The translations under genes and the position numbers were made by a program. The notes below the pieces were generated by a model that saw nothing but the letters and a program-made list of their open reading frames with translations, had not been told where the DNA came from and ran no database searches. From Streptomyces sp. 8L (GTDB lineage Bacteria > Actinomycetota > Actinomycetes > Streptomycetales > Streptomycetaceae): a stretch of 51,148 nucleotides of DNA. The stretch spans positions 1 through 51,148 of the forward strand of contig NZ_JAIUKE010000027.1 of NCBI RefSeq assembly GCF_020176795.1. Reading direction: 5' to 3'. Shown here one piece after another: positions 17,247 to 25,517 of this stretch; positions within the stretch are counted from its first letter, which is position 1, and every line of letters begins with the position of its first letter.

Positions 17247-18124
17247 CCGGCCTTCCCGGCGGCGACCGGGGCGTGGCCCGCGCTGCCGAACAGCGTCATC
17301 AGAGATCCGGCCAGCTCACTGACGTCCCCGCGCACGGCGCGGAACAGCGACGGAGGGTCCCACTTCCGCCGCTGTTCCGCCTCCTTGAGGAAGGCGAGGT
17401 TGGACTGCATGTACGTCTCTTTGAGCGCGGTCGAGATGTTCACCTTGGCGCACCCCCGCGAGATCAGTTCGCGGAACTGCTCGTTCGACATGCCGCTGCC
17501 GCCGTGCAGGGCGATGGGCAGCGGATGGGCGGCGACGATGTCGGAGACCCGGTCGAAGTCGAGGACGGGTGCCCGCTTGTAGTGGCCGTGGGCGTTGCCG
17601 ATGGCCGGGGCGAAGACGTCGACGCCGGTGGTGGTGAGGAACTCGAGGGCGACGGCCAGATCCTGCCGCGCCGCCTCCGTGTCGCTGCCGACGCCGTCCT
17701 CGACGCCGGTGATCGACTCGATCTCGCCCTCGACGTCCGCGCCGTGGCGGCGGGCCTCCGCGACGACCTCGACGGTCTGCCGCATATTCTCCTCGACGGG
17801 CAGGTGGGAGGCGTCGAACAGGACCGAGTTCCAGCCGGCGCGCAGGCATTCGGTGATCACCTCGCGCTCGGGGCAGTGGTCGAGATGGAGGGTGACGGGC
17901 ACCTCGATGCCCGCGGTCATCGCCTCCCACATCGCGTAGAGCACGTCGCTCCCGATGGATTTCACGGTCTTGACGGAGGTCTGCACGATGAGGGGCGACG
18001 CCTTCTCCACGGCGGCGCCGAGGACCGCCTCCAGCGTCAGGTCGTTGACGATGTTGATCGCGGGGACGCCGTAACGCTGGTCGAAGGCGTCGGACAGGAT
18101 GTCGGTCAGCGGTACGACGGGCAC
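17243..18124 (-). CDS. Class II (zinc) fructose-bisphosphate-type aldolase
   Basis: This 293-residue aldolase of the FbaA/KbaY/GatY fold cleaves or forms a ketose phosphate with dihydroxyacetone phosphate. Metal ligands are visible in LHLDHCPE, in NAHGHYK and in ALHGGSG, and the phosphate-binding KVNISTALK follows. LHLDHC has Cys where many members have Gly. The start GTG 18124 has GGAG six bases upstream. It is first in the aldolase, HAD, dhaL, dhaK operon, and the kinase genes suggest triose or tetrulose chemistry rather than glycolysis. Confidence 0.88.
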   Translation of the reverse strand: MPVVPLTDILSDAFDQRYGVPAINIVNDLTLEAVLGAAVEKASPLIVQTSVKTVKSIGSDVLYAMWEAMTAGIEVPVTLHLDHCPEREVITECLRAGWNSVLFDASHLPVEENMRQTVEVVAEARRHGADVEGEIESITGVEDGVGSDTEAARQDLAVALEFLTTTGVDVFAPAIGNAHGHYKRAPVLDFDRVSDIVAAHPLPIALHGGSGMSNEQFRELISRGCAKVNISTALKETYMQSNLAFLKEAEQRRKWDPPSLFRAVRGDVSELAGSLMTLFGSAGHAPVAAGKAG

Positions 18125-18215
18125 GGCACGCTCCAGGGTTCTTGCGCCGCGTCGCGCGCGACGGGTCGAGATCACCTGACCCTTATGACGGTAGGCACCG
18201 GCCGTCCGCGCGTCG

Positions 18216-18251
18216 GGAGGGAATCCCCCCATCTGTGCGGAGGGAATCCCC
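18216..18251. promoter_or_regulatory. Paired 13-base repeats with dyad, likely operator of the aldolase operon
   Basis: ggagggaatcccc occurs identically at 18216-18228 and 18239-18251, 23 bases apart (about two helix turns). Each copy contains the 9-base dyad gggaatccc. They lie about 90-130 bases upstream of the aldolase start, where a repressor or activator would act. No regulator gene adjoins. Confidence 0.55.
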
Positions 18252-18390
18252 TCACGCGCGCCCGGCACCCCCTTCGATGCCGGGCGGCGCGATCGGCTCA
18301 GCAACGTGCGGCGCGGCAGGCTCAGCGCCGGGCTACCAGCAGGCTCGCAGGCAGGCGGCCCGGGACTCAGCGGCGGGCGGCCCGAGCTGC

Positions 18391-20385
18391 TCAGCGCCGG
18401 GCGGCGGCCCGGTGGGCGAGGGCCGTGCGGTTGGGCGCGCCGGTCTTGCGGAGCACGGCGCCGACGTGCTTCTCGACGGTCTTCACCGCGATCCCGAGCA
18501 CCGAGGCGATCTTCTTGTCCGGCAGTCCGCGCTCCACCAGGGCGCGCACCTCGCGCTCCCGGTCCGTGAGCGCCTCGGGCGCCGGCCGGTCCCGGTCGGC
18601 GAATCCGCGCAGGACGCGCTCGCTGAGCAGCGCGTCCCCGCGGGCCGCCGCGAGAACGGCCCGCACCACGGCAGGCCCGTCGAGTTCGGTGCCCACGCAG
18701 CCGCGCGCGCCCGCGTGCACGGCCTCCTTGAGCAGGTCGTCCCCGAGGTCGTCCGTCATCACGAGCACGGCGGTCGCCGGATTCGCCGCGCGTACGTACG
18801 AGGTGAGCCTGGCGCCGTCGAAGCCGGGCATCCTGAGGTCGAGCAGCACCACGTCGGGCTCCAGGACCCGCACCGCGTCCAGGGCCTCGCGGGCGTCCGC
18901 GACCTCCCCGACCACCTGGACGTCGGGCTCGGCACGGCCCAGCAGGCGTACGAGTCCGGCCCTGACGACGGGCCGCCGGTCCACCACCAGGACCCGGCAG
19001 GCGGTCCCCGCGGCCACGCCGGCGACGGCCCCTTCGGGGGCGTACGGGACCCGCAGCCGGATGCGGGTGCCCCAGCCCGGTGTGGACTCGATGCCCAGCT
19101 CGGCGCCGAGCCGCCGGGCGCGGGTGACGATCCCCGTCAGGCCCAGACCGGCCCGCCGCACGGAAGCGTCGTGGGGGTCGAAGCCGCGTCCGTCGTCCTC
19201 GACGACGACGGAGAGCTCGTCGGCGCCGTACATCACGCCGACGCGGACGTGGGAGGCCGCCGCGTGGGTGACGACATTGGTCAGCGCCTCCTGCACCAGC
19301 CGGAGCGCGACGGCTTCGAGGTCGGCGTCGAGGGGGCGGCGCTCCCCGGTGGCGACAAGGCCGGTACGGATGCCCGCCGTGGAGCGGACCCAGTCGAGTT
19401 CCACCGCGAGGGCGTCGTCCAGGGTGGGCAGGTCGAGGAGGGAGGGCCCGAGCCCGAGGACCGTGCGCGCCGGGTCGCGCCGCCCGGCGCGGGGGGGGGG
19501 CGGCCCCGCAAAAGCCCGACCCCACAACCGAGGTGGGGTTGTGGAGACCGGGCCCCCCGCCAGGAAGTTTAGTTAAGCCCCAAGGGGGGGGGGGCCCGGG
19601 GGGGGCGGGGGGCGGGGGGGGGCCCCCCCCCCCCCCCCGGGGCCCCGGGGCCCCCCCCGGGGGGGGGGGGGGGCGCCCGGGCCCGCGTCCAGGCGTCCCG
19701 CGGGGTCGTGGACCTCCGCCGCGTCCATATGGGTGATGATCGACCCGAGTGCGCGGGCGACGGTGTCGTGCACATCCCTTACGACGCGCTCGCGCTCCGC
19801 GCCGACGGCGAGGCTCCGGGTGCGCTCCTCGGCCTCACGGTGCAGGCGCGCGTTGGTGATGGCGATGGCCGCGTGCCGCGCGAAGAGGCCGAGGAGATCG
19901 ACGTCCTCGCCGGTGAAACGCGTCGTCGGGTCCGTACTGAAGACGACGCACACGCCGATGACGTCGCCGCGCCACTCGATGGGGACGGCGACCGTCGCGT
20001 GCAGCCGTTCGCGGTCGGCCGGGTCGACGTGGCCGCCGCGGACCTCGCTGTAGCTGTCGAAGACGCAGGGGCCCCGGCGGGCGACGACCGCCCCTGTGGC
20101 CCCCTCCGCGAGCGGGAACACCCGGCCCTCCTGGCAGCCGACCCCGAGGTCGGCCTCCTTGCGGTACGTACCGGCCCGCTCGTCGACGGTGCTGATGGAG
20201 CCGGCACCCGCCCCCAGCAGTGCGACGGCCCGGCGCAGGATGCGGTGCAGCAGCGGTTGCAGCGCGAACTGCCCGGCCAGGTCCTCGACGGCGCCGCTCA
20301 GCGCGTCGAGCTGCGCGCCGGTGCTGACGCGACCGCTCCGGGCACTCCGTACGGGTTCGCCCGCGAGCCCGCCGACAGATCCCAT
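18391..20385 (-). CDS. GAF-histidine kinase-receiver-LuxR HTH fusion (assembly-damaged)
   Basis: One cytoplasmic polypeptide appears to hold a whole two-component system. Order: GAF domain (about 35-185), HisKA_3 with phospho-His206 in RDVHDTVARALG, then after a corrupted stretch the HATPase_c (LVQEALTNVVTH, VEDDGRGFD), a receiver with LLDLRMPG, and a C-terminal LuxR-type HTH (LTDREREVRALVERGLPDKKIA). The HATPase-to-receiver junction lies in clean DNA in a single frame, so the fusion is real. The receiver is atypical: the usual acidic pair reads VVDRRP and the conserved Lys is Thr (GCVGTEL). Between about 19490 and 19690 the sequence is poly-G/poly-C with an in-frame stop near 19573, so no continuous product can be read. 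Start ATG 20385 lacks a clear ribosome binding site. Confidence 0.75.
19490..19690. other. Poly-G/poly-C block, probable sequencing artefact
   Basis: Runs of up to about 13 G or C on both strands replace the expected linker between HisKA_3 and HATPase_c. Within it lies a snap-back-like inverted repeat (ccacaacc ... ggttgtgg near 19523-19543). The flanking halves are in the same frame, and about 25 residues are expected where about 70 codons lie. This is unlike the rest of the window. Confidence 0.75.
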
Positions 20386-20518
20386 GGAGTCAGCGTAATC
20401 GCGCCCGGCCGGGGCCGCCCCGGCTGCGGCGGGGCACCGGTCTGGATGCGGCGCCGCCCACGCGGGGGCAGACTGCCAGCACGGAAGGCTCTGCGGGTAC
20501 CGGCCGGAGGAGGCAGCC

Positions 20519-20794
20519 ATGGCAAGGCCTGGAATCCTCATACCGGCCCTGATACCGGCGCTGGCGCTGGGCGGTGCCTGGTGGTGGGCGGTGGCGCGGC
20601 TGGTGTTCGCGCCCGAGCACACGGGCACGGTGGCGAGGGTGGTCGTGGCGGGTGGCTGGGGGCTGAGCCTGCTTCCCGTCCATGTGACATCCAGGACGGC
20701 GCGCGCGGCGGAGGCCGCGGAGCGGGCGCGGCGCAGGCGCCGTCCGGCGCACGGGACGGGGCGGGGGCCGCAGGACGAGGCGCGGCCCTCCTGA
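20519..20794 (+). CDS. Small membrane protein, function unknown
   Basis: A 91-residue protein with two hydrophobic segments (about 5-30 and 38-56) followed by an Arg/Ala-rich cytoplasmic tail. I recognise no named family. The ATG is supported by GGAGGAGG six bases upstream, which is unusually strong. It is encoded divergently from the kinase-regulator fusion with 133 bases between. About 280 bases of downstream DNA hold only imperfect short repeats of a cggagagcc type. Confidence 0.65.
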   Translation: MARPGILIPALIPALALGGAWWWAVARLVFAPEHTGTVARVVVAGGWGLSLLPVHVTSRTARAAEAAERARRRRRPAHGTGRGPQDEARPS

Positions 20795-21073
20795 GCCCCG
20801 GTACCAGCAGCCCCGGCACCGGCGGCCGCCCCCGGTGCGGGCATCGGCCGGGACCGCCGTACGCGGAGAGCCCGGAGCGGAGAGCCCGCGGATCGCGGAG
20901 AACCGAGGCGCGGAGAACCGGGGGCGCGGAGACCCGCCCGGATCGGGGAAAGGCCGGGGATCGCGAAGAGCGCCCCGTGCCGTCGGGGCCGGTCACGCGC
21001 TCCCACGCGGGCCGTGCGCCCGCGCGGGCCCCGTTCCCGCGCGAGCTCCGCTCCGGTGCGGTGGCGGATGCGG

Positions 21074-22393
21074 TCAGCCGGCGTCCCGTGCCGCGAGTAC
21101 GGCCTTGCGGTGGCTGAACGTCTCCATCGAGTACGGACCGTGGTAGTTTCCCATGCCGCTCTCGCCGACACCGCCGAACGGCAGGTCAGGCACTGTCAGA
21201 TGGGCGACGGGCAGACCGAAGGTGACCGCTCCCGACGACGTCTCGGCGAGCAGCCGCTCCCGGGTCGCGCCGGACCGCGTGAAGGCGTAGAGGGCGAGCG
21301 GCTTGTCGCGGGCCACGATGAAGTCGATTGCCTCGTCCAGGTCTTCGACCTCGACGACCGGCAGGATGGGGCCGAAGATCTCCTCGCACATGACGGGTGA
21401 GTCCGGAGACACTCCGGTCAGTACGGTCGGCTCGATGTAGCGCGCGGAACGGTCGCTGCGGCCGCCGGCGGCGACGGTACCGGACGCCAACAGTCCGCTG
21501 AGGCGGTCGAAGTGGCGCTCGTTGACGATCCGTCCGTAACGCGGCGAGGCCGCGGGGTCGTCTCCGTATACGGCGGGTATCTCGCGGGCGAGCGCCGCCA
21601 CAAGGCCGCGGGCCGTGGCCGGATCGGTCAGCACGTAGTCGGGGGCGACGCAGGTCTGGCCCGCGTTCAGGAACTTCGTGGCGACGAGGCGGGCCGCCAC
21701 CTCGGCGACGTCGGCGTCCCGGTCCACGAACACCGGTGACTTGCCGCCCAGTTCGAGGGTGACCGGCGTCAGATGCTCGGCCGCCGCACGCATGACGATC
21801 CGGCCGACACCGCCGTTGCCGGTGTAGAAGATATGGTCGAAACGCTGCTCCAGCAGCGCCGTCGTCTCCGGAATCCCGCCCTCCACGACGGCGACCGCGT
21901 CGGGGTCGAGGCGGCGCGGCAGCAGCCGGGCCAGCAGCGCGGAGGTCTCCGGTGCGAGCTCGCTCGGTTTGGCGACGACGCAGTTGCCGGCCGCGAGCGC
22001 GCCGGCCATCGGCGCGAGGAGCAGTTGCGCCGGGTAGTTCCACGGCCCGATGACGAGGACCACGCCGAGCGGTTCCAGCACGCTCCACGCCCGCGCGCCG
22101 GCCAGGTGCTCGGGCACGGGTGCGTCCGTGGGCCGCATCCAGTCGTCCAGATGGCCCAGCATGTGGTCGATCTCCCGGACGGTGAACACGACCTCGGTAC
22201 GGAGCCCCTCCTCCTTGCTCTTGCCCAGGTCGGCGTTGAGCGCGGCGGCGAACTCCCCCTCGTGCTCCGTGAGCACGGTGCGCAGAGCGGTCAACTGCCG
22301 GACCCGCCAGTCCCTCTCCTTCGTACGGCCGGTACGGAAGGTCGCACGCAGCCGGGCGACGGTGTCGGTGGCGAGGTCGGACACGGGTTCCAC
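21074..22393 (-). CDS. Aldehyde dehydrogenase (ALDH3-like)
   Basis: This 439-residue NAD(P)-dependent aldehyde dehydrogenase has GPWNYPAQL near residue 117, LELGGKSP with the general-base Glu near 212 and the nucleophile Cys in NAGQTC near 247. The short length without an N-terminal extension and the C-terminal SHRKAVL end fit class 3 enzymes acting on fatty or aromatic aldehydes. The start is GTG at 22393 or 22384. A decamer repeat array lies 68-127 bases upstream. No neighbouring gene indicates a substrate. Confidence 0.92.
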   Translation of the reverse strand: MEPVSDLATDTVARLRATFRTGRTKERDWRVRQLTALRTVLTEHEGEFAAALNADLGKSKEEGLRTEVVFTVREIDHMLGHLDDWMRPTDAPVPEHLAGARAWSVLEPLGVVLVIGPWNYPAQLLLAPMAGALAAGNCVVAKPSELAPETSALLARLLPRRLDPDAVAVVEGGIPETTALLEQRFDHIFYTGNGGVGRIVMRAAAEHLTPVTLELGGKSPVFVDRDADVAEVAARLVATKFLNAGQTCVAPDYVLTDPATARGLVAALAREIPAVYGDDPAASPRYGRIVNERHFDRLSGLLASGTVAAGGRSDRSARYIEPTVLTGVSPDSPVMCEEIFGPILPVVEVEDLDEAIDFIVARDKPLALYAFTRSGATRERLLAETSSGAVTFGLPVAHLTVPDLPFGGVGESGMGNYHGPYSMETFSHRKAVLAARDAG

Positions 22394-22460
22394 ACATCCT
22401 TCGGGTTCTGGTTTTCCTCAGGTGCCTCTGGGTACGTCCGGGTACCCCCGAGCGGCCTGA

Positions 22461-22520
22461 GTCGCTCTGTGTCGATATGCGTTGCTATACGTTGCTCTAC
22501 GTCGCTACATGTCGCTCTGA
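22461..22520. repeat. Six phased 10-base degenerate direct repeats
   Basis: Six consecutive 10-base units fit the pattern GTYGMTMTRY without any gap: gtcgctctgt, gtcgatatgc, gttgctatac, gttgctctac, gtcgctacat, gtcgctctga. They lie 68-127 bases upstream of the aldehyde dehydrogenase and downstream of the permease gene. A 10-base period puts each unit on the same helix face, as in cooperative regulator sites. Confidence 0.7.
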
Positions 22521-22574
22521 GCCACTTCGAGTGGCTCGCTCGTGGCTCTCCCCCGCCGGCCGCGGCGAGGTGGT

Positions 22575-24032
22575 TCAGACGTTCCGGCCCCACCGCCTCC
22601 GGCCCGAGAACCGGCCCGGGACGGACTGATCCGGGACGGACTGATCCGGAACAGACTGGTCCGGGACAGCGGGGGGCGCCTGGGGCTCACCGTGGTCCGG
22701 AGCCGACGCCGAGGCCGCGTTCCGGCGCTGGTCCCGGTCCGGGTCCTGGTCCCGGATACGGTCACGGGCACGCCCGCCCCCGCCCCCCGGCCCCCGCGGC
22801 CGCCGGGCGATCCTGCGCAGCAGCGGTCCGCCGGTCCGCGGCGCCGGCGCGCCCGCGCCGCCCCCCCCCCCGCCCGGCGGCCCGCCGACCGGGGCCAACG
22901 GGTCGTCGAGCACGTCGTAGCGCCGCACGTACGCGCCCAGGAAGGCCTGGAGTGTGGCGACGGCCGGGATCGCGACGAGCGCGCCCACCGCCCCCAGCAG
23001 CGCCGTACCGGCGATCACGGAGCCGAAGGCGACCGCCGGATGGATGTCCACGGTCTTCGCGGTGAGTTTCGGCTGGAGCAGGTAGTTCTCGAACTGCTGG
23101 TAGACCACGACGAAGGCGAGCACCCACAGCGCGTACCAGGGGTTCACGGTGAACGCCACCAGCATCGGCAGCGCGCCCGCGAGATAGGTGCCGATCGTCG
23201 GTACGAACTGCGAGATCAAACCCACCCACACGCCCAGCACGGGCGCGTAGGGGATGCCGAGGATCTGGAGCAGAACGTAGTGCGCGACGCCGGAGACCAG
23301 CGCCATCAGGCCACGGGAGTAGAGGTACCCGCCCGTCTTGGCCACGGCGATCTCCCAGGCCCTGAGCACCTCGGCCTGCCGCGCGGGGGGCAGTACGGAG
23401 CACAGGGCGCGGCGCAGCCGGGGGCCGTCGGCCGCGAAGTAGAACGAGAAGAGGAAGATCGTCAGCAGCCGGAACAGGCCGCCCAGCACGGTGGTGGAGA
23501 CGTCGAGCACACCGCTGGCGCTGTTCTGGACGTACTGCTGGAGCCAGTCGGAGTGGAGCAGGCTGTCCTGGATCTGGAGCCGGGACAGGCTGGTGTGGAA
23601 GTGGCCGTTGGTCCAGCTGATGACGGAGTCCAGGTACTGCGGGAAATCGTCGATCATCTGCGTGATCTGACCCGCGAGCATCGATCCGAGCAGCACCACG
23701 AAGCCGACGCTGAAGGCGACGACCCCCAGGAAGACCAGGAAGGTCGCGAGTCCGCGCCGCACCCCGCGCGCCGCCATCCGCCCCACTGCGGGCTCGACGG
23801 CGAGCCCCAGGAAGAAGGCGATCAGAACATTGATCAACAACCCCACGAGCTGGTGGAACGCCCAGCTTCCGAGCTGGAAGCAGGCGTAGAGCCCGAGGAC
23901 CAGCACAGCGGCGCGCGGCAGCCAGCGCGGCATGCGGACACGGCCGCCCGCCTGCGGTGCCGAAAGCTGTGAGGTGGTCGGCGGCGGTGTGTGCGCGGCG
24001 GTGTCCCGCGCGGTCTCGTCTGTCGGTGCCAC
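22575..24032 (-). CDS. AI-2E family transporter
   Basis: A 485-residue permease of the AI-2 exporter/PerM superfamily (PF01594). About seven or eight membrane segments span residues 38-380, including the conserved GLISQFVPTIGTYLAG region. The C-terminal 110 residues are Gly/Arg/Asp/Pro rich and contain a PDQSV repeat encoded by 15-base repeats. An 11-C run at 22861-22871 lies in the tail, so the tail frame could be affected by a miscalled homopolymer. GTG start 24032 follows AGGTGAG. The transported substrate is not known for actinobacterial members. Confidence 0.85.
   Translation of the reverse strand: MAPTDETARDTAAHTPPPTTSQLSAPQAGGRVRMPRWLPRAAVLVLGLYACFQLGSWAFHQLVGLLINVLIAFFLGLAVEPAVGRMAARGVRRGLATFLVFLGVVAFSVGFVVLLGSMLAGQITQMIDDFPQYLDSVISWTNGHFHTSLSRLQIQDSLLHSDWLQQYVQNSASGVLDVSTTVLGGLFRLLTIFLFSFYFAADGPRLRRALCSVLPPARQAEVLRAWEIAVAKTGGYLYSRGLMALVSGVAHYVLLQILGIPYAPVLGVWVGLISQFVPTIGTYLAGALPMLVAFTVNPWYALWVLAFVVVYQQFENYLLQPKLTAKTVDIHPAVAFGSVIAGTALLGAVGALVAIPAVATLQAFLGAYVRRYDVLDDPLAPVGGPPGGGGGGAGAPAPRTGGPLLRRIARRPRGPGGGGGRARDRIRDQDPDRDQRRNAASASAPDHGEPQAPPAVPDQSVPDQSVPDQSVPGRFSGRRRWGRNV
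22616..22665. repeat. 15-base tandem repeat in a coding tail
   Basis: Three full units of about ccgggacggactgat (two identical, the third with three changes) plus a partial fourth encode the PDQSV repeats near the end of the AI-2E-type permease. Copy number is likely to vary between strains. Confidence 0.8.
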
Positions 24033-24183
24033 GGTGCAAGTCTCACCTACCGGCGGAGTGAATCCCGCACGCGGTGATCACGGACGCCGTCCGAGGAGCC
24101 ACGCGAGCGTCACCGAGACCGTCCTGAGGAGCCACCCGGTGCTCACCGACCCCGCCCCGACGGGGCTCGTCGGCCTTTCCCGC

Positions 24184-24378
24184 TCACCGCTCCTCCGGTG
24201 GGATTCCCATCACGTCGCAGACGGCGCGCCACACGTCCTTCGCGTCCCAGCCCGCGGCCAGGGCCTCGTGCACCGTACGGCCACCGAGTTCGGCCATCAC
24301 GTGGTCACGGGCGAAGGAATCGGCGTAGGCCGGCCCGAAATGCTCGGCCATACGCTCCCAGAAAATCGTCAACCGCAT
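24184..24378 (-). CDS. DUF3046 family protein
   Basis: A 64-residue protein that begins MRLTIFWERM and contains the GGRTVHEALAAGWDAKDVWRA pattern of the DUF3046 family. The family is restricted to actinobacteria and usually lies near recA/recX, as here. Function unknown. ATG 24378 is preferred to GTG 24384 because homologues begin MRLTxFW. Confidence 0.85.
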   Translation of the reverse strand: MRLTIFWERMAEHFGPAYADSFARDHVMAELGGRTVHEALAAGWDAKDVWRAVCDVMGIPPEER

Positions 24379-24426
24379 GCGCACCAGTATCCCGCCCCGG
24401 GGCGAGCCGCCGTCCGTACGCGGTGA

Positions 24427-24735
24427 TCAGCCGCCGAGTGCCCGTACCCCCGCGGTGACCACCACGGCCGCCGCGACCATCAGCAGGAACGGGGCCCGCA
24501 CGACCAGTGCGAGCGCCGCGGCCGCGAGTCCCGCGGCCCGCGCGTCGAGCATCAGCGCGCCGTTCGTGCTGAACGTCTGCTGCGCGGTGAGAGCGGCGAG
24601 CAGCGCCACGGGCAGCAGCGCGGCGAGCCGCCGCACCAGCGGACGCTCCAGCACCCCCGCGGGCACCAGGAGCCCCAGGAGTTTCATGAGGTAGCAGCCG
24701 ACGGCGGTGACCGCGACGGCGATCCAGACGTTCAC
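24427..24735 (-). CDS. azlD: AzlD-family branched-chain amino acid export subunit
   Basis: A 102-residue protein with three or four membrane helices of the AzlD type, the small partner of AzlC in a two-subunit exporter for branched-chain amino acids or analogues. The start GTG overlaps the azlC stop by four bases (GTGA), so translation is coupled. Family and pairing are clear; the substrate is inferred. Confidence 0.88.
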   Translation of the reverse strand: MNVWIAVAVTAVGCYLMKLLGLLVPAGVLERPLVRRLAALLPVALLAALTAQQTFSTNGALMLDARAAGLAAAALALVVRAPFLLMVAAAVVVTAGVRALGG

Positions 24736-25508
24736 GCGTCTCCTCCTTTACGGCTACGGCTATGTGCACGACCACGGCCGCCTCCACGGCCCCGGCGGCC
24801 CTCGGCACAGAGCGCGGCGGGCGCGGCGCGCGCCCCCCCCAGGACCGGTACGCCCGCCGGGAGGACGGGCAGCAGCCCGAGTCCCAGCAGGACCGCGAGG
24901 CCCGCCACCGCCCGCTCCGTGCGGGTGCGCAGCATGGGCGCGAGCAGGGCGAGGAACACGGCGGGCCCGGCCGCGTCCAGCCCCCACGCGCTCGTGTCGC
25001 CCAGCGCCCGGGCGCCGAGGGCGCCCACGAGCGTGGTCAGGTTCCACAGCACGTACAGCGTGAGGCCGGTGACGGTGAAGCCGATCCTGGCGCCTCTTCG
25101 GTCCCTCTGGGCGAGGGAGACGGCGGTCGTCTCGTCGATGACCCAGTGCGCGGCGAAGGGCCGCACCGCGCCCGGCAGGCGCAGCAGTTGCGAGAGGCGC
25201 AGGCCGTAGAACGTGTTGCGTACGCCGAGGAAGAGCGCGCCGGCCGCCGCGGCGAACGGTCCCGCGCCCCCGGCGAGCGCGGCGACCAGGGCGAACTGCG
25301 AGGCGCCCGTGAAGACCAGCAGGCTCAGCAGGCAGGTCTGCCACACCGAGAGGCCCGCGCCAGCCGAGGTGACGCCGAAGGCGAACCCGGACAGGCCGAC
25401 CGCCACGCCGACCCCGAGGGCGTCCCGTACGACGGCCGCGTCGGGGCGCGGCAGGGCGCCGGGCGGAGGGTTCGGGGCCGGGGAGGTCGCACGCGCGGTT
25501 CGTTCCAC
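24732..25508 (-). CDS. azlC: AzlC-family branched-chain amino acid permease
   Basis: This 258-residue AzlC protein has hydrophobic helices and the family motifs LLVFTGASQFA and LGVRNTFYG. The last 35 residues turn abruptly Arg/Gly-rich after VPVL, at an eight-base C run (24833-24840), so the tail may be shifted by a homopolymer error. Against this, the annotated stop makes a GTGA overlap with azlD. The start is GTG 25508, nine bases after the araC stop. The araC-azlC-azlD order suggests the regulator controls export. Confidence 0.85.
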   Translation of the reverse strand: MERTARATSPAPNPPPGALPRPDAAVVRDALGVGVAVGLSGFAFGVTSAGAGLSVWQTCLLSLLVFTGASQFALVAALAGGAGPFAAAAGALFLGVRNTFYGLRLSQLLRLPGAVRPFAAHWVIDETTAVSLAQRDRRGARIGFTVTGLTLYVLWNLTTLVGALGARALGDTSAWGLDAAGPAVFLALLAPMLRTRTERAVAGLAVLLGLGLLPVLPAGVPVLGGARAAPAALCAEGRRGRGGGRGRAHSRSRKGGDA

Positions 25509-25517
25509 GCTCGCACG

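Noticed and set aside
18320..18402. 14-base repeat gctcagcgccgggc (18320-18333 and 18389-18402) as an attachment site
   Set aside because: It is a local duplication at the 3' end of the kinase gene, with no integrase or tRNA nearby.
19490..19690. Mobile element insertion in the kinase fusion
   Set aside because: No transposase, terminal inverted repeats or target duplication; the block is homopolymer sequence.
22461..22520. CRISPR-like array
   Set aside because: Units are 10 bases, contiguous and degenerate, with no spacers and no cas genes in the window.
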